The notes beneath the pieces were generated by a model, which was given only the letters and a program-made list of their open reading frames with translations, made no database searches and had not been told where the DNA came from. A stretch of 64,000 bases of DNA from Megalonaias nervosa (Eukaryota > Mollusca > Bivalvia > Unionida > Unionidae): NCBI GenBank assembly GCA_016617855.1, contig JAECUM010013003.1, positions 32,147-96,146 of the forward strand. The letters are read 5' to 3'. Positions within the stretch are counted from its first letter, which is position 1, and each line of letters opens with the position of its first letter. The position numbers and the translations under genes are program-made. Below are positions 50,963 through 62,041 of the stretch, piece after piece.

Positions 50963-51945
50963 ACTCCACTGCCTCGAAAAGATTTATTCTTTCTTGCCTA
51001 AATTTTTTTTATTCGATTGTATAATTTATATTTAATTCCCCAAAACATTACTCTCTTACCTAAAAAATTTTGTTAGTTGATTTTATAATTTGTGTATGAT
51101 TGATTGATGTTCATCAATCTATGGAAAAAAAGAGAATATATAAAACATACTATACTATACTATTCACTGACACGAACGTGAATGATTCAAACTTTATATA
51201 GAAATGACGTCACGGTACTTGCTATACACAAACAGGAACGCGAATGATTCGTGTTTGTATATAGAAATGACACAGGTGGCATGACGTCACGGTACTTGCT
51301 ACATTGTTGCAAGTGTCTAGGAGTTAAGGAATTAAATTGATGTAGAACACGAATGGTTCGTGATTCTATGTATTTAAGTAATTTGGTATAAGCCATCAGC
51401 CTACGAAACAGTGGCTGATTTTTTATAGTTGCTGTTTTTAGTACTGTTGATTGGCTGATGGCTTGTGTATAGAGAGTTATAATATCCACAAACACGAACG
51501 CGAATTATTCGTGTTTGTATATAGAAATGACACAGGTGGCATGACGTCACGGTCCTTGCTACATTGTTGCAAGTGTCCAGTACCGTGACGTCACCCTACC
51601 TGTTCCATTCCTCTTGTCGCTATACAAAATTCCCATTGAGGCTATACTATCCCAGGGTGTGCTAGTCGCTATACAAAATTCCCATTTACTCTACACAGTC
51701 CCAAGGTGAACTTTTGAGGCTATAAATCGTGTCCGTAAACGTGTCCGGGGGGGGGGGGTCTGTAATGCTAATTCCCATTGACGCTATATCGTCCCAGGGT
51801 GTGCTTTTGATGCTATAAATCTTGACGGCTATACAGTCCCACCCATGTTAAAATTCCCATGTTAAATTCCCATTGTTGCCAGGGTACAACCCCCCTAGTT
51901 TAACATAGAAGTCCCATTGACGCTATTCTGTCCCACTACACTACT

Positions 51946-51951
51946 TACATT
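51946..51951. other. Right 6-bp target duplication of Polinton A2 (TACATT)
   Basis: Identical to the six bases before the left terminus. Confidence 0.92.
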
Positions 51952-52240
51952 CACTAAAGTTTGTCCACAGAGGAGCACAATACATTGTGCAGCAATAAGA
52001 TTTGAATAATCTAATTTTGATATTCAATGAACAATTCTTAAATTTACGTAGAAGCATGTTTGTTCGAGTACACAAACATCGGTAATGTCTCATCATATCT
52101 TCATTATCTGACCTATTGAATTTCAAAATATGACCCAACTATGTATAACTATTGATATACGTAAGAGTATTGCCGTTAAGATGTAACGGGAGAGGAGATG
52201 GTAATTTGAAAGAAGTTGGCTGAAAGATATGCATACTGAA
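51952..52240 (-). mobile_element. LINE-Y fragment, continuation right of Polinton A2
   Basis: Continues the LINE-Y piece left of A2 (KFKNCSLNIKIRLFKSYCCT, as in the copy at 16,690). It is 5'-truncated near 52,240 and borders a TTA microsatellite. Confidence 0.82.
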
Positions 52241-52254
52241 TTTATTATTGTTAC

Positions 52255-52284
<30 letters not shown>

Positions 52285-52285
<1 letters not shown>

Positions 52286-54020
52286 GTGTCCAACAATTTT
52301 ATTGCCGATGTGTTCAATTGTCTGTGTGCGTACGCCAGTTTCATCGCCTTACTGTTTTCTTTATTTATGAACGATCTGGAACCATTCTTAGCTAAAGGAA
52401 ACAAGTGAGTTTTGGTAGAAACCATAGAGCTGTTGTATGTAGACGATTTAATTGTCTTTGTTGACGCTGTCAACCAGTTGAAAAATATGCTCAATAGACT
52501 ACATAAGTACTGCCTAAAGTGGAAATTAAAAGTGAATATAAAAAGAAAAACCAAAGTGATTGTATTTCGCAGATGTGGCTAGCTCAGACCTTATGAAAAG
52601 TGGTACTATGACCCTACATAGGTAAGGAATGAATCATATTACAAATACCTAGGATGAACATTTGCTTCCAAAACTCCTGGGGTAGGTTGGGTGTTGGATT
52701 TTTAACGTAGCTACAACAATTTTTCAGTCATATCGCTACGATGTCTGCAGTGTGGCAGTTTATAGTGATGTATAGCACTGGGGCATCATGCCGCAGACAT
52801 GTAGCATGATGTCCCACCCAGTCACATTATCCTGACGCCAGGCCGACCAGTCCTAACACTAACCTCTTAATGCTGAGTGCCAAGCGAGGCAGCTGTTAGT
52901 ACCATTTTTGTAAGTCTTTGGTATGACTCGGCCGGGGATCGAACCCACGACCTCCCGCATCCGAGGCGGACGCTCTAACCACTAGGCCACCTGAGGTATG
53001 TGCCAGAAAAAAATATATCTTTGCATGCATTGAAGGGTTTGCATATTTTGATGCAAAGTCTTTCAAAATTTGGCAAAATACCTGCAACTGGATTGCTCCG
53101 TATATCTGACTCGAAGATAGCTCCCATTCTTAACTATAGGGCTGAGGTTTGGGGCGTTTATGATGCCAATGATATTGAAAGAGTTCATTTGTCATTTTGT
53201 AAATTTATTCTTGGTATATCTTAGTCTACTCCAAATGCAGTCGTATAATGAATTAGAAAGAATTAGCGCGCAGAACATAAGATATAACTGTATTTTGAAA
53301 TGTTGGTTTAGAAATCTAAAAATGCCAAAAGACAGATATCCTAATCAATGTTACAGTCTACAACTAAGATGTGATGAAAATTGCGATTACTGGGTTAATG
53401 ACGTTAAAAATATTCTGTTCACATGTGGATTTGGCTGTTTGTTGTGCCCAGTGGGTGAATAATGAAAATGCATTTCTTCGAATATTTAGCCAGTGAGGGG
53501 ATGATATTTTTAGGCTAAAACTTCAGGACGGGATTAAATGAATGAAAAGACTACATTTCTATAGGTCATTGAGAATATAATTAAATTGCCAAAGATATCA
53601 ACAATTTATAAGAGATATCGGTTTTTGTTACATAATCACCATACTTAGAACGGGTAACTTACAAATCAGAGCTAATACAGGAATATATGAAAATATTTGT
53701 TATGAAGACAAATTGTGTCAAATTTGTAACGCTAATATCGAAAATGAATTTCTTTTTATTATTGCTTGTCCGCTGTATGGAGAATTACGAAGAAACTGTT
53801 TAACCATCTTTGTATATACAAATCCAACTTTAGAAAATTTTGGTCTTTTATACAAACATGATGCTAGGAATCTTCACCACAAAGATCTTAGAGATTAGAG
53901 AAGCCGTTTTATCATCAACTCGTGCTAAAGGCTTCAGAGCAATATTACAACACTTCTGTTTGCTACTTACAGGCTGTAGAGTTCTGTATAATTTATATTG
54001 TGTAATTTGTGTGTAATATA
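52285..54020 (+). mobile_element. LINE-X retrotransposon, main fragment with SINE insertion
   Basis: The plus strand reads FSLFMNDLEPFLAKGNK, LLYVDDLIVFVDAVNQL (the YxDD active site), YCLKWKLKVNIKRKTKVIVF; after the SINE, KIAPILNYRAEVWGVYDAND and IERVHLSFCKFILG; then CQICNANIENEFLFIIACPL. These are the RT palm, thumb and C-terminal blocks of a LINE. Stops are frequent. Its first RT block lies at 36,600, left of A2. Confidence 0.85.
52694..53000 (-). repeat. tRNA-derived SINE, copy 1, inside LINE-X
   Basis: Reverse copy of the SINE at 60,919. The tRNA-like head at its right end carries a GTGGTTAGAGCGTCC box A and GGTTCGATCCC box B. The body shares CTCAGCATTA..., GGTGGGACATCATGCTACAT and ACAGTTTATAGTGATG-type blocks with copy 2 at about 80-90% by eye. 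Confidence 0.85.
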
Positions 54021-54184
54021 AATTTGTATTTCATCCAGTTAGACAAAAGACAATAATGATTAATTGCATGAGCAACAGTTCCAACAGATACGATGTTGTT
54101 CTGGTACAAGCTAAGACACGTTTTGGTATCCCATGGGATACGGATGTGTAGCATGTGCCAGTGGCATGTATTACCAATAAGCAC

Positions 54185-54215
<31 letters not shown>

Positions 54216-54243
54216 CAACTTTGTCAAAAGCTTTATGCATTAG

Positions 54244-54281
<38 letters not shown>
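54185..54281. repeat. (TTA)n and (CA)n microsatellites
   Basis: About ten TTA units then, after 33 bases, about 17 CA units. Frames crossing them are not genes. Confidence 0.9.
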
Positions 54282-54284
<3 letters not shown>

Positions 54285-54827
54285 CTATAGCGCTTTTTAT
54301 CATCATGTTTTTTTTTCTTCTTCTAGTTACATTGTGCTTTGAAAGTATTTTTTCGATTCAACAATTTGATGTCATTATTATGTTCAATACGTCGTCGTTC
54401 ATCGGGCGACCATCGCAACATTGATTTCATTTTAGGAGAGAACTCATTTTCCCTTGGATCCAGAATAATCCAGAAATACAACAGGCACTATTGTCACCCG
54501 CCCACATCAAACACGTCGTCCGATTACGGCATGTGAAATATTAAATCAGTCTTCTCCTTTGGGAACTATTCTCCTAAAGTGTTGTTTAGTGAAGAATAGC
54601 CTACAGCTCCAATAATACTAATAACAATAGTAGAATAACACCGAATACCTACACACAGAAGCATGAGTAATATAGTCATGAACCATGCACTGCAGCTGGA
54701 ATTCAAACAAAATAAATAAATTGGATAGCGAAGTCAGTTAAAAACAATTACATTGATTTTTATGGCAATCAAACTTAGTCAAAAGGATTGCAGAAATCAT
54801 TGTTTTGTTAGTAAAGTGTATAAATTA

Positions 54828-56349
54828 TTACGACTCTATGGTCTTAAACTAAGTAACAGAAAGAAGCGAAAAAGTAAGTTATTAAATTAACAAAAAATTA
54901 TTCTCTAAGTTACAAGATGAAAATTTAAGAGGAACTTAAAGTATGATGAATTAAATCCACACAAATGCTAAATGTTCAATCACAAGTTCAAAAGTAACGA
55001 ATGTTCCGAATGAATTCCAATAATCTTGAACTTGTTGATGTACCCTTAGTCTTGAATATACTGATGTACCAACAATTTTGATGTATCAGAATAATATAAT
55101 TTAGAATGTTTTGAAATGAATTCACAATAATCCCAAAGTAGTGTTTTATTCTAAAATGTCAAATAGCACGTTGTAATTCGAATGAATAATTTAAATATAT
55201 GATTCCTTTCAAATTACATCTGAATTTGACAGTAAATGATTCTACAGAATGAGCTTTAAAAAAAAAAAGAAATGAATAATTTGCTTACTTCATTCTTATA
55301 TACTAATTTCATTTTGCCTAAAACATAATAATAAGCCCAGGATGTGGGTCACAAGTTCGCTACCAGAACATTCTAGGTTTGTAAATAAGGCTAGTTATTG
55401 AACTCAAATGTCAGTAAAAAAAAACTTATTTATAACTTACGAATGTAACAAAAATTTCAGATACACGCAAAACTATATCCTCAATCATGGACAAAAGTTA
55501 ACCACACAATATAAATTAAATACACATAACCAAATGCAATTATAAAATGTATAAAGTAACGATAAGAATTAAAACCAATGTATAATTATTGTTTTTAAAA
55601 ATCATCGTATTGGTAGTGTGTCAAGTGAAAATCCACAGCGCTCTGGACAAAAAGTGTAATGTATACCTATATCGTGTGTTTAACTTTACGTCCATGACTG
55701 TGGATTCTTTTTTTAGATAGAGGTTGTGTACAAGTTTTAAACTCAGCCTTACTAATGACTTTATTTACAAGTCTGAGTTAATTTTCTGACTGGATGGTTG
55801 AGTATTGTGACATAGTTCATTTGTGTTGTATTTCCACATAAGTCAGGTATTATGAAATAAGTCACATGGATGAATTGCGAAATAATGTCGTAATAGAGTC
55901 GTGGAGATGTGTATGAAGGTGGAATTAAACAATTGTTATAATTCCTATTTCCTAGTATTGTTATTGTTTTAATATCAGTCGACAAATGTATTTAATGTTG
56001 CGTTTATTTTTTATTTTTAATTTGAGAAGAATACTTTATTTAAATTATTCATTGGAATTACAAAGTTCTCATTGCCTTTGAATTAAAAACTTAGTTCGAA
56101 GATTATTGTGAATTCATTCAAAGAAGTACTGGACAATACACTTCAGTACATTCAAGATCTGGAATTCATTCGGATTACTCTATTATTTTGAACTTGTGAT
56201 ATAACTTTTAGGATTATTTGGGATTTAATTCGTACTAATGTAAGTTCTTCTCAAGTTTTCATTTTATAACTTAGAGAATTTTTTGTTAACTTTTACAAAT
56301 GTTGGTTTTGCTACGTTCCATTAATCAGTTTAAGATCATAGAAGCGTAA
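54828..56349. mobile_element. Non-autonomous TIR element, 1.5 kb
   Basis: The left end reads TTACGACTCTATGGTCTTAA and the right end is its imperfect complement (TTACGCTTCTATGATCTTAA). Inner flanks are also inverted (AAATTATTCTCTAAGTTA versus TAACTTAGAGAATTTTTTG). A related right end occurs at 59,817. No coding capacity, and no clear target duplication found. Confidence 0.65.
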
Positions 56350-56400
56350 CAAAAGACACTGATACAAACCAAAAAGAACGTACAAAGTTTTTTTTATACA

Positions 56401-56402
<2 letters not shown>

Positions 56403-56445
<43 letters not shown>
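56403..56445. repeat. (GT)n microsatellite
   Basis: About 21 GT units. Confidence 0.9.
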
Positions 56446-56446
<1 letters not shown>

Positions 56447-58139
56447 GCTCTGAGTCTAGATTATAAATTGGAACGGTTTTTCAACAAAAAAATTAGGATA
56501 GATATTAATTAAAATCTCTAATTAGAGAATACAATAACTGTCAATTTTCTTTCTAAATGTGGTAGAACAGAACATTTATATATAAAGTCTCGATGGCCAA
56601 ACCTAAGTGAAAAAATAAAATTTGATATACTGTAGTTTTTATAAACTGATTACATTAGTCAGCAGTATCTAAACGATTTACTGCCATGAGTAAGTGTTAT
56701 TAAAATATGTTATAATCTGAGAAACCGATTTAATTTTGAAATTCCAAAAGCTATATTAGAAATTGCAGAAAAGTTTTTTTTTTTTATCTATTCGAGTATA
56801 TCCTTGTCGAGTAACCCTCTTTAAAACATGTTCCGTGTTATTCGGACTTTATACTACTAAATGCATTTCAAAAATATGAAGCACCGGGCAACTATACAGA
56901 GAAAATATCTAATCTTAATGCATGAATTAGAACCAATGATGATTTGCATCCAAACTCACGTGCTTCGTCACTAGAGCACACTACAAGTTTTAGCTCTGAG
57001 CTAAAGATTTACAAGAAAAAATATTTTTACATTAAAGACTGCCAACCAAAGGAATAGTTTCAACAAAGGACACGCAAAATGTAACGTGAAAACCATCCTG
57101 TTAAATAAAAACTTATTTTCGGGAAAACAAAATTGTTATGATATCATAGTTTACCGCAGTTAAAAGATATAATTAATGTTTACCCATTATTTGTCAAGCA
57201 CTTTTACATTTCAACAATTTGTTCAAGTGCGTTTTCTTTGTCTCATGCGGTTTAGAAAGCAATAAGACATGAAATTACAAATTCGTATTGTTTATTCACA
57301 AAGAAAACCTTAATGAAAACATGGTTGATAATGACATATTAACATTTGGGCCCGACTAAGTATAAGAATTAGTCACGGGATACCGTTCATGCGGAGGAGT
57401 TAACGCCGTGCGATCACGCCAGTAACGGATAAGACGGGATTAGCAAAAGAACGTTAGAAAACACTGCCATGCCTGTAACATTGCGTCAGAACGATGTCAG
57501 AACTACAGGATTTCTGATCCAGGCTTTTGAGATTTTTTTTTTTACAGATTTCGTAAGTATCTGCATTACCTATTGTTATGAATGAAATCTTTCGAATGGG
57601 CACCTCCTTTGTACTCGCCCCCATTTGGTCTAAAGCAAATCTGAATGATGTATCCCTCTCTAAGAGAGTAACAATTCAGCTTATGACATTTATCGTAATT
57701 TTTTTTAATGGTTCTTTAATTGTGTTGATCTTTGCCTCAATTTTCTATGCATATAGGGTATACAGCCTGCAAATAAGCACGAGAAACAAAAACAATCAAG
57801 ACATACGTCCAGGTGAAATGTCCTAGAGCTGATTTCGAAATTCAACTATTTTTATTTCGCTGTAAGAAACTTATCTGCCAAATTAACGACACCGTCAAGA
57901 GAACAAATATGGCATATATGTATGCAGGTATCTTTACGGGAAAACTCGCGAGTCAACTTTCGGCTTTTGTAATATACACTCCATACCAGTGGATACGTCC
58001 CATCGATGATATCGAAATGAAATGGCAACAAGGAAGGAATAAAATATAACGACTTCCATTCAGTACATCCGTTACAGCCAGTCATCGAGATTACGCAGGA
58101 TTGGCTCGGATGACGAGACCTTCGATAGCAGATCGAAAG
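56446..58139. other. AT-rich region, no supported gene
   Basis: A plus-strand frame of 82 codons (57578-57826) has one hydrophobic stretch (MTFIVIFFNGSLIVLIFASI) and the next frame follows directly. This could be a relic of a membrane protein or chance, and I do not assign it. Nothing else stands out. Confidence 0.45.
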
Positions 58140-58880
58140 AACTTTCAGAACGCTGAAGAAAGCAAGATTATGACAAGTACCTGACAGTCAAGACAAATCC
58201 AAGGGATAAACAAGAAAAGAACACCGATCTTTTCAAATACTTAGAAGAAAAAAACGGTGAACGAGTACCCGTTTTTCTCTTATACCATCCAGATTGTCTT
58301 CAAACAGGTCCATACACTGTGGCCCACTTCTGAGACGCAAAACTTGCGACATGTTCTTCCCAATAAAACCACCTGTACCCTAACGCAGAGTAAAAATAAA
58401 AACACATCTAAGAGACATCTTGTAGGAGCAAAATTGCAGTCGCCCACAAACCAAACACATAATCGCACATCCGAACCTTGTAAAGGCAAAAAATGCGAAA
58501 CTTGCCAGCTCATGATGAAAACTGGCAGAATTACGATCTAAAAGCTGAATATTCATTACACTAATATTAAACTCGGAATATAAAACATGATATAGCTCAT
58601 CACGTGCAGGGTATGTGGTCTCCAGTATGTTGGAGAGGCGGAGATACTTAATAAAAGAATGAATCATCACAGATCTGAATGGATGCCACCCACCACCCAC
58701 CCACCCTCCAAAAAAGGAACTGAAACCCAGAAACACTTTCACGAATATTATTTCTACTGGGACAGCACAAACACACTTGGAGTCCAGAAAGTACGGCACA
58801 AAAAAACTTCTAGATCCGCCGCCAAAGGAAACTCCAGGAACATGAACCAAGAAGAATTAAAACGGGGATCTCCACGAACA
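58140..58880 (+). pseudogene. Penelope-like element fragment with GIY-YIG nuclease
   Basis: Plus-strand pieces: RHVLPNKTTCTLTQSK and PCKGKKCETCQLM, then LITCRVCGLQYVGEAEILNK and RMNHHRSEW. Cys pairs followed by xxYVGE and a conserved Arg-x-Asn-x-His are the end of Penelope-like retroelements, where a GIY-YIG endonuclease follows the RT. Only the 3' part is present and frames shift. It ends at a (TTA/TTG) microsatellite. Confidence 0.7.
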
Positions 58881-58945
58881 TAAATTATTATTGTTATTAT
58901 TGTTATTGTTATTGTTATTATTATTATTATTATTATTGCTGTCAT
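58881..58945. repeat. (TTATTG)/(TTA)n microsatellite
   Basis: Interrupted TTA/TTG run directly after the Penelope-like fragment. Confidence 0.85.
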
Positions 58946-59379
58946 TGTTCTTCTTCTTTGTTAGGTATATTTAATTTGTATTATTTGTTGGCTTTTCTTA
59001 ATGATTATATGTTTCATACCAATTCTGTATTTTTTACTTGGTCTTGTCCCAAAAAAAAAATACACTGTGTGCCTCACCATGGACATTTGGTTTGTAAACA
59101 ACATAATACATAGCTAATATTTTTCTATAATTATGGATTAAATAGTCAGATCAGTATCAATAGCAGTAATCATGTTTATTTAGGTCTGGGTCAAGGGCAT
59201 CAGATTTTCACTTGGAAATTCCTTAGCTTGTCGACAACTTTGAATGTTTTAGACAGGAGAATGACCTACATCCGGGCTGTATTATTGTGTCTTACGTTTC
59301 TTTAATATAGTGTTGTTTACTTGAAAAAATACTCATTGCCTTAACATCTTAAAGCAGAATTGGTCTTTTTGTTGTGTTC
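58946..59379. other. AT-rich stretch without features
   Basis: I see no gene, hairpin or repeat that I can support here. Confidence 0.5.
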
Positions 59380-59817
59380 AGATTTTCATTTAGGCGGAAT
59401 TACTTATTCAGATTATTACTTACTGGAAGTGCTCATCAATAATATTCTTCGAATGGAACATTAATTTGGAATTATAGTCAATTCAAACAAGAACATTTTT
59501 GGATTATATTATTGCGATAGATTGAAAGACTGTTAGCACATCATTACAATTCAAGCTATTGACACAATACTACGGTCGAGACGACAAGTACATCAACACA
59601 TTCAATACTGGAACTGATTTGGAATACCACTGGAATTCAGTTGGAACTATATACATTTGGATTTGTAATAAACTTTTAGGATCACTCGGGATTTAGTGCT
59701 CTAAGTTCTTTCTAATTTTCACTTTGTATTCTAGGTAAATAAATTATTCGCTGAATTTTACAAAACATTTTGTTTTCGCTCATTTCTATTACTTAGTTTA
59801 AGACCACAGAATCGTAA
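59380..59817. mobile_element. Fragment related to the TIR element at 54,828
   Basis: Ends AGTTTAAGACCACAGAATCG TAA, the complement of the 54,828 terminus, and shares TAAACTTTTAGGATCACTCG-type sequence with its right part. The left terminus was not found. Followed directly by TTC and TTA microsatellites. Confidence 0.55.
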
Positions 59818-59915
59818 CATTCTTCTTCTTCTTCTTCTTCTTCTTCTTATTATTATTATTATTATTATTAAAAGTAATAGTAGTAGTACTATGTATGTAT
59901 GTATGTAAGTATGTA
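59818..59915. repeat. (TTC)n(TTA)n and (TATG)n microsatellites
   Basis: Ten TTC-type units, about eight TTA units, then AGTAGTAGTA and a TATG run. Confidence 0.85.
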
Positions 59916-60013
59916 TACAAAGAGGATTACAAAGAGAAATTGATATTCTGATAAATAATATTCACTTTCATCAGTTGATATAAATGTCTTTTCAAATACA
60001 ATTTTTGTCGTCT

Positions 60014-60232
60014 TTGGGTGCTATTTCATGGTGTTTGGGTGCTGTTTAATGGTGCTTGGGTGCTGTTTCATGGTGTTTGGGTGCTAGTTCATGGTGTTTG
60101 GGTGCTATTTCATGGTGTTTTGTTGCTAGTTCATGATGTTTGGGTGCTAGTTCATGGTGTTTGGGTGCTGTTTCATGGTGTTTGGGTGCTGTTTCATGCA
60201 GTCTGGGTGCTAGTTCATGGTGTTTGTCATTT
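60014..60232. repeat. Minisatellite, 21-22-bp unit
   Basis: About ten copies of TTCATGGTGTTTGGGTGCTG with small changes. The uninterrupted plus-strand frame through it is an artefact of the unit. Confidence 0.92.
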
Positions 60233-60423
60233 TTAGAGGCTATGTACTGTCTTTACACCAAGACATTCATTGTATTTAGAACTTCTTGATTTAATATTCT
60301 TTTAATACATATTCTTGACAGTATTTGGGCTTTGTAAAGAGGTTCGTAGATGCGTATGTTTTTTATGTACGTTTGAACCATTTGCGCGTTGTAAATAAGT
60401 TTCATTGGATGTGCGCTTGATGG

Positions 60424-60715
60424 TGTTCGAGGATACCTAAGTAGCTACCTGGTAATCACTCGGCCATTTGCCTTTGACCTGCATCCCTCAGGGGCCAACG
60501 GATATCTAACTAGCTACCTGGTAATCACTCAGCCATTTGTCTTTGACCTGCCTTCCTCAGGGGCCAACGGATATCTAACTAGCTACCTGGTAATCACTCT
60601 GCCATTTGTCTTTGACCTGCCTCCCTCAGGGGCCAACGGATATCTAACTAGGTACCTGGTAATCACTCAGCCATTTGTCCTTGACCTGCATCCCTGTCTC
60701 CAACGGATAATCGTT
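60424..60715. repeat. Minisatellite, 69-bp unit, four copies
   Basis: Each unit holds TAGCTACCTGGTAATCACTC, GCCATTTGTCTTTGACCTGC and CTCAGGGGCCAACGGATATC. GGGGCCAACGG recurs at 60491, 60560 and 60629, which gives the 69-base period. Copies are over 90% alike by eye. Confidence 0.9.
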
Positions 60716-60918
60716 ATGAGTTTCATTCATTTCTTTTATCGATAATCCAGAATAACTTCCAAAATATATTTCCGAATCGTCATCAGTATTACCAGGTATT
60801 TGTATTACTTCATAAATTTAATTAATCCATTGAAGCTCAGACGTTGGAAGTGGTTGCAACATAGACTACTCGCATAAGCTGCTATTATCAAGATACATTA
60901 TCCAGTTATTCTGCAACG

Positions 60919-61241
60919 CTCCGATAGCCTAGTGGTTAGCGCGTCCGCTTCGGATGCGCGCGGGTTCGAACCCCGGTAGAGATATACCAAAGACTTATTT
61001 AAAAAATGGTACTTGCAGCTGCCTCACTAGGCGCTCAGCATTATGAGATTAGTGTTAGGGCTTTTCGGCTTGGTGTCAGGATAATGTTATTGGGTGGGAC
61101 ATAATGCTACATGTCTGCGGCATAATGCACCTGTGCTAGACATCACTATAAACTGTCACACTGCAGACATCGTAGCGATATGACTCAAATTGTTAAAGCT
61201 ACATTTAAAATCCGCACACGCACATACACACACACACACAG
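60919..61241 (+). repeat. tRNA-derived SINE, copy 2
   Basis: The tRNA-like head has TAGCCTAGTGGTTAGCGCG (box A) and GGTTCGAACCC (box B), an internal RNA polymerase III promoter. A body of about 200 bases and a CA-rich tail follow. Copy 1 (52,694) matches head and body in reverse. The specific family name is not assigned. Confidence 0.87.
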
Positions 61242-61867
61242 AATAAATTCCTAATTAGGAGATCTAACTAGTCTTACCTGTTGTTTCGAAATCGCGTTTT
61301 TTTTGTTTTTTTTTTTTTTCAGTTTAAGCTGGCTGATGCTATCAGTCATGTATTTTTCCATATGCTTCGGTACACAACTTTGTTGTCCATTAGTACTTTT
61401 CCGGGCAGCAGGTATTTCGAGATCGCCATGATATCCCCCGAGATTGCGAAACATCACAAGTACTAAAGTTCTCGCAGGAGAAATATTTAGTTGTAAATTA
61501 CAATGAGTAAGCCGCGCATCAATATTTACCCGCAGTGATCAATTAATTTATCACCATGTTGTTTCTTGATGAGGCAGGAAGTTACATGGTTAAAATCAGT
61601 AGTTTCATTATCCCGGGTCTTACGAAAGCCTCTCTTAATTTTATCATATTAGATCACTTAGACATTTTTCGAAAGCATCTTTTCCGCAGCAATTCAATTC
61701 ATGACCATACTGTAACATCACACTATACAGGGTCGCCGGCAGAATTATTTTCAGGGAGGGGGGGAGGGGGCGGCAAACATGTAGTGGTCATCAGCTATTG
61801 GGGCACTTGCCCCTATATGCATATCCAAATGGCGGTTGTTTGGTTACTTGATTCGTATTATCGTCCT

Positions 61868-62033
61868 CAGGCCCGGCCCTAGGGCAAGGCGAACGAGGCA
61901 ATCGCCTTGGGCCCCGCTCTTTCAGAGGCCCCGCGCTGCTGACGGAAATCAACTCCGCAAAGCAATTTTTGGCTTGGCTCCCCGCTCATCGCTTTTGCTG
62001 CCTTGGGCCCCGCAGATGCTAGGGCCGGGCCTG
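61868..62033. mobile_element. hAT-type MITE, 166 bp
   Basis: TIRs are CAGGCCCGGCCCTAGGGCA at the left and CTAGGGCCGGGCCTG at the right. The flanks repeat ATCGTCCT exactly (61860-61867 and 62034-62041); 8-bp duplications with CAGG-type ends fit the hAT superfamily. Non-coding and GC-rich compared with the surroundings. Confidence 0.88.
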
Positions 62034-62041
62034 ATCGTCCT

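Larger units (their letters stand above)
37319..51945. mobile_element. Polinton/Maverick element A2, complete ends, internally deleted
   Basis: A 14,627-bp element bounded by AGTAGTGTAGTGGGA and its complement, with a perfect 6-bp duplication and a paralogous uninterrupted site in LINE-Y. Genes are on the minus strand as in A1. It keeps protease, part of the capsid gene, ATPase, accessory genes, both BIR genes, POLB and the zinc knuckle. It lacks the integrase and the basic virion genes seen in A1. The ATPase, POLB and capsid genes are broken, so it is now non-autonomous. Confidence 0.94.
50190..51945. repeat. Right TIR of Polinton A2 (about 1.75 kb)
   Basis: Inverted copy of 37319-39222, beginning with a GT microsatellite (50194-50236) and ending TCCCACTACACTACT. 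It contains a complete transcription unit (TATA, leader repeats, coiled-coil gene, hairpin) and CRE units. Confidence 0.92.

Noticed and set aside
54155..54424. Frame with poly-Tyr and Thr-His runs
   Set aside because: Crosses TTA and CA microsatellites; coding signal absent.
60018..60236. Plus-strand frame of repeated FHGVWVL units
   Set aside because: Translation of the 21-22-bp minisatellite; no start context or flanking coding signal.
60919..60990. Possible functional tRNA gene
   Set aside because: Boxes A and B are present but the 3' half does not close an acceptor stem and a SINE body follows; a second copy with the same body exists.
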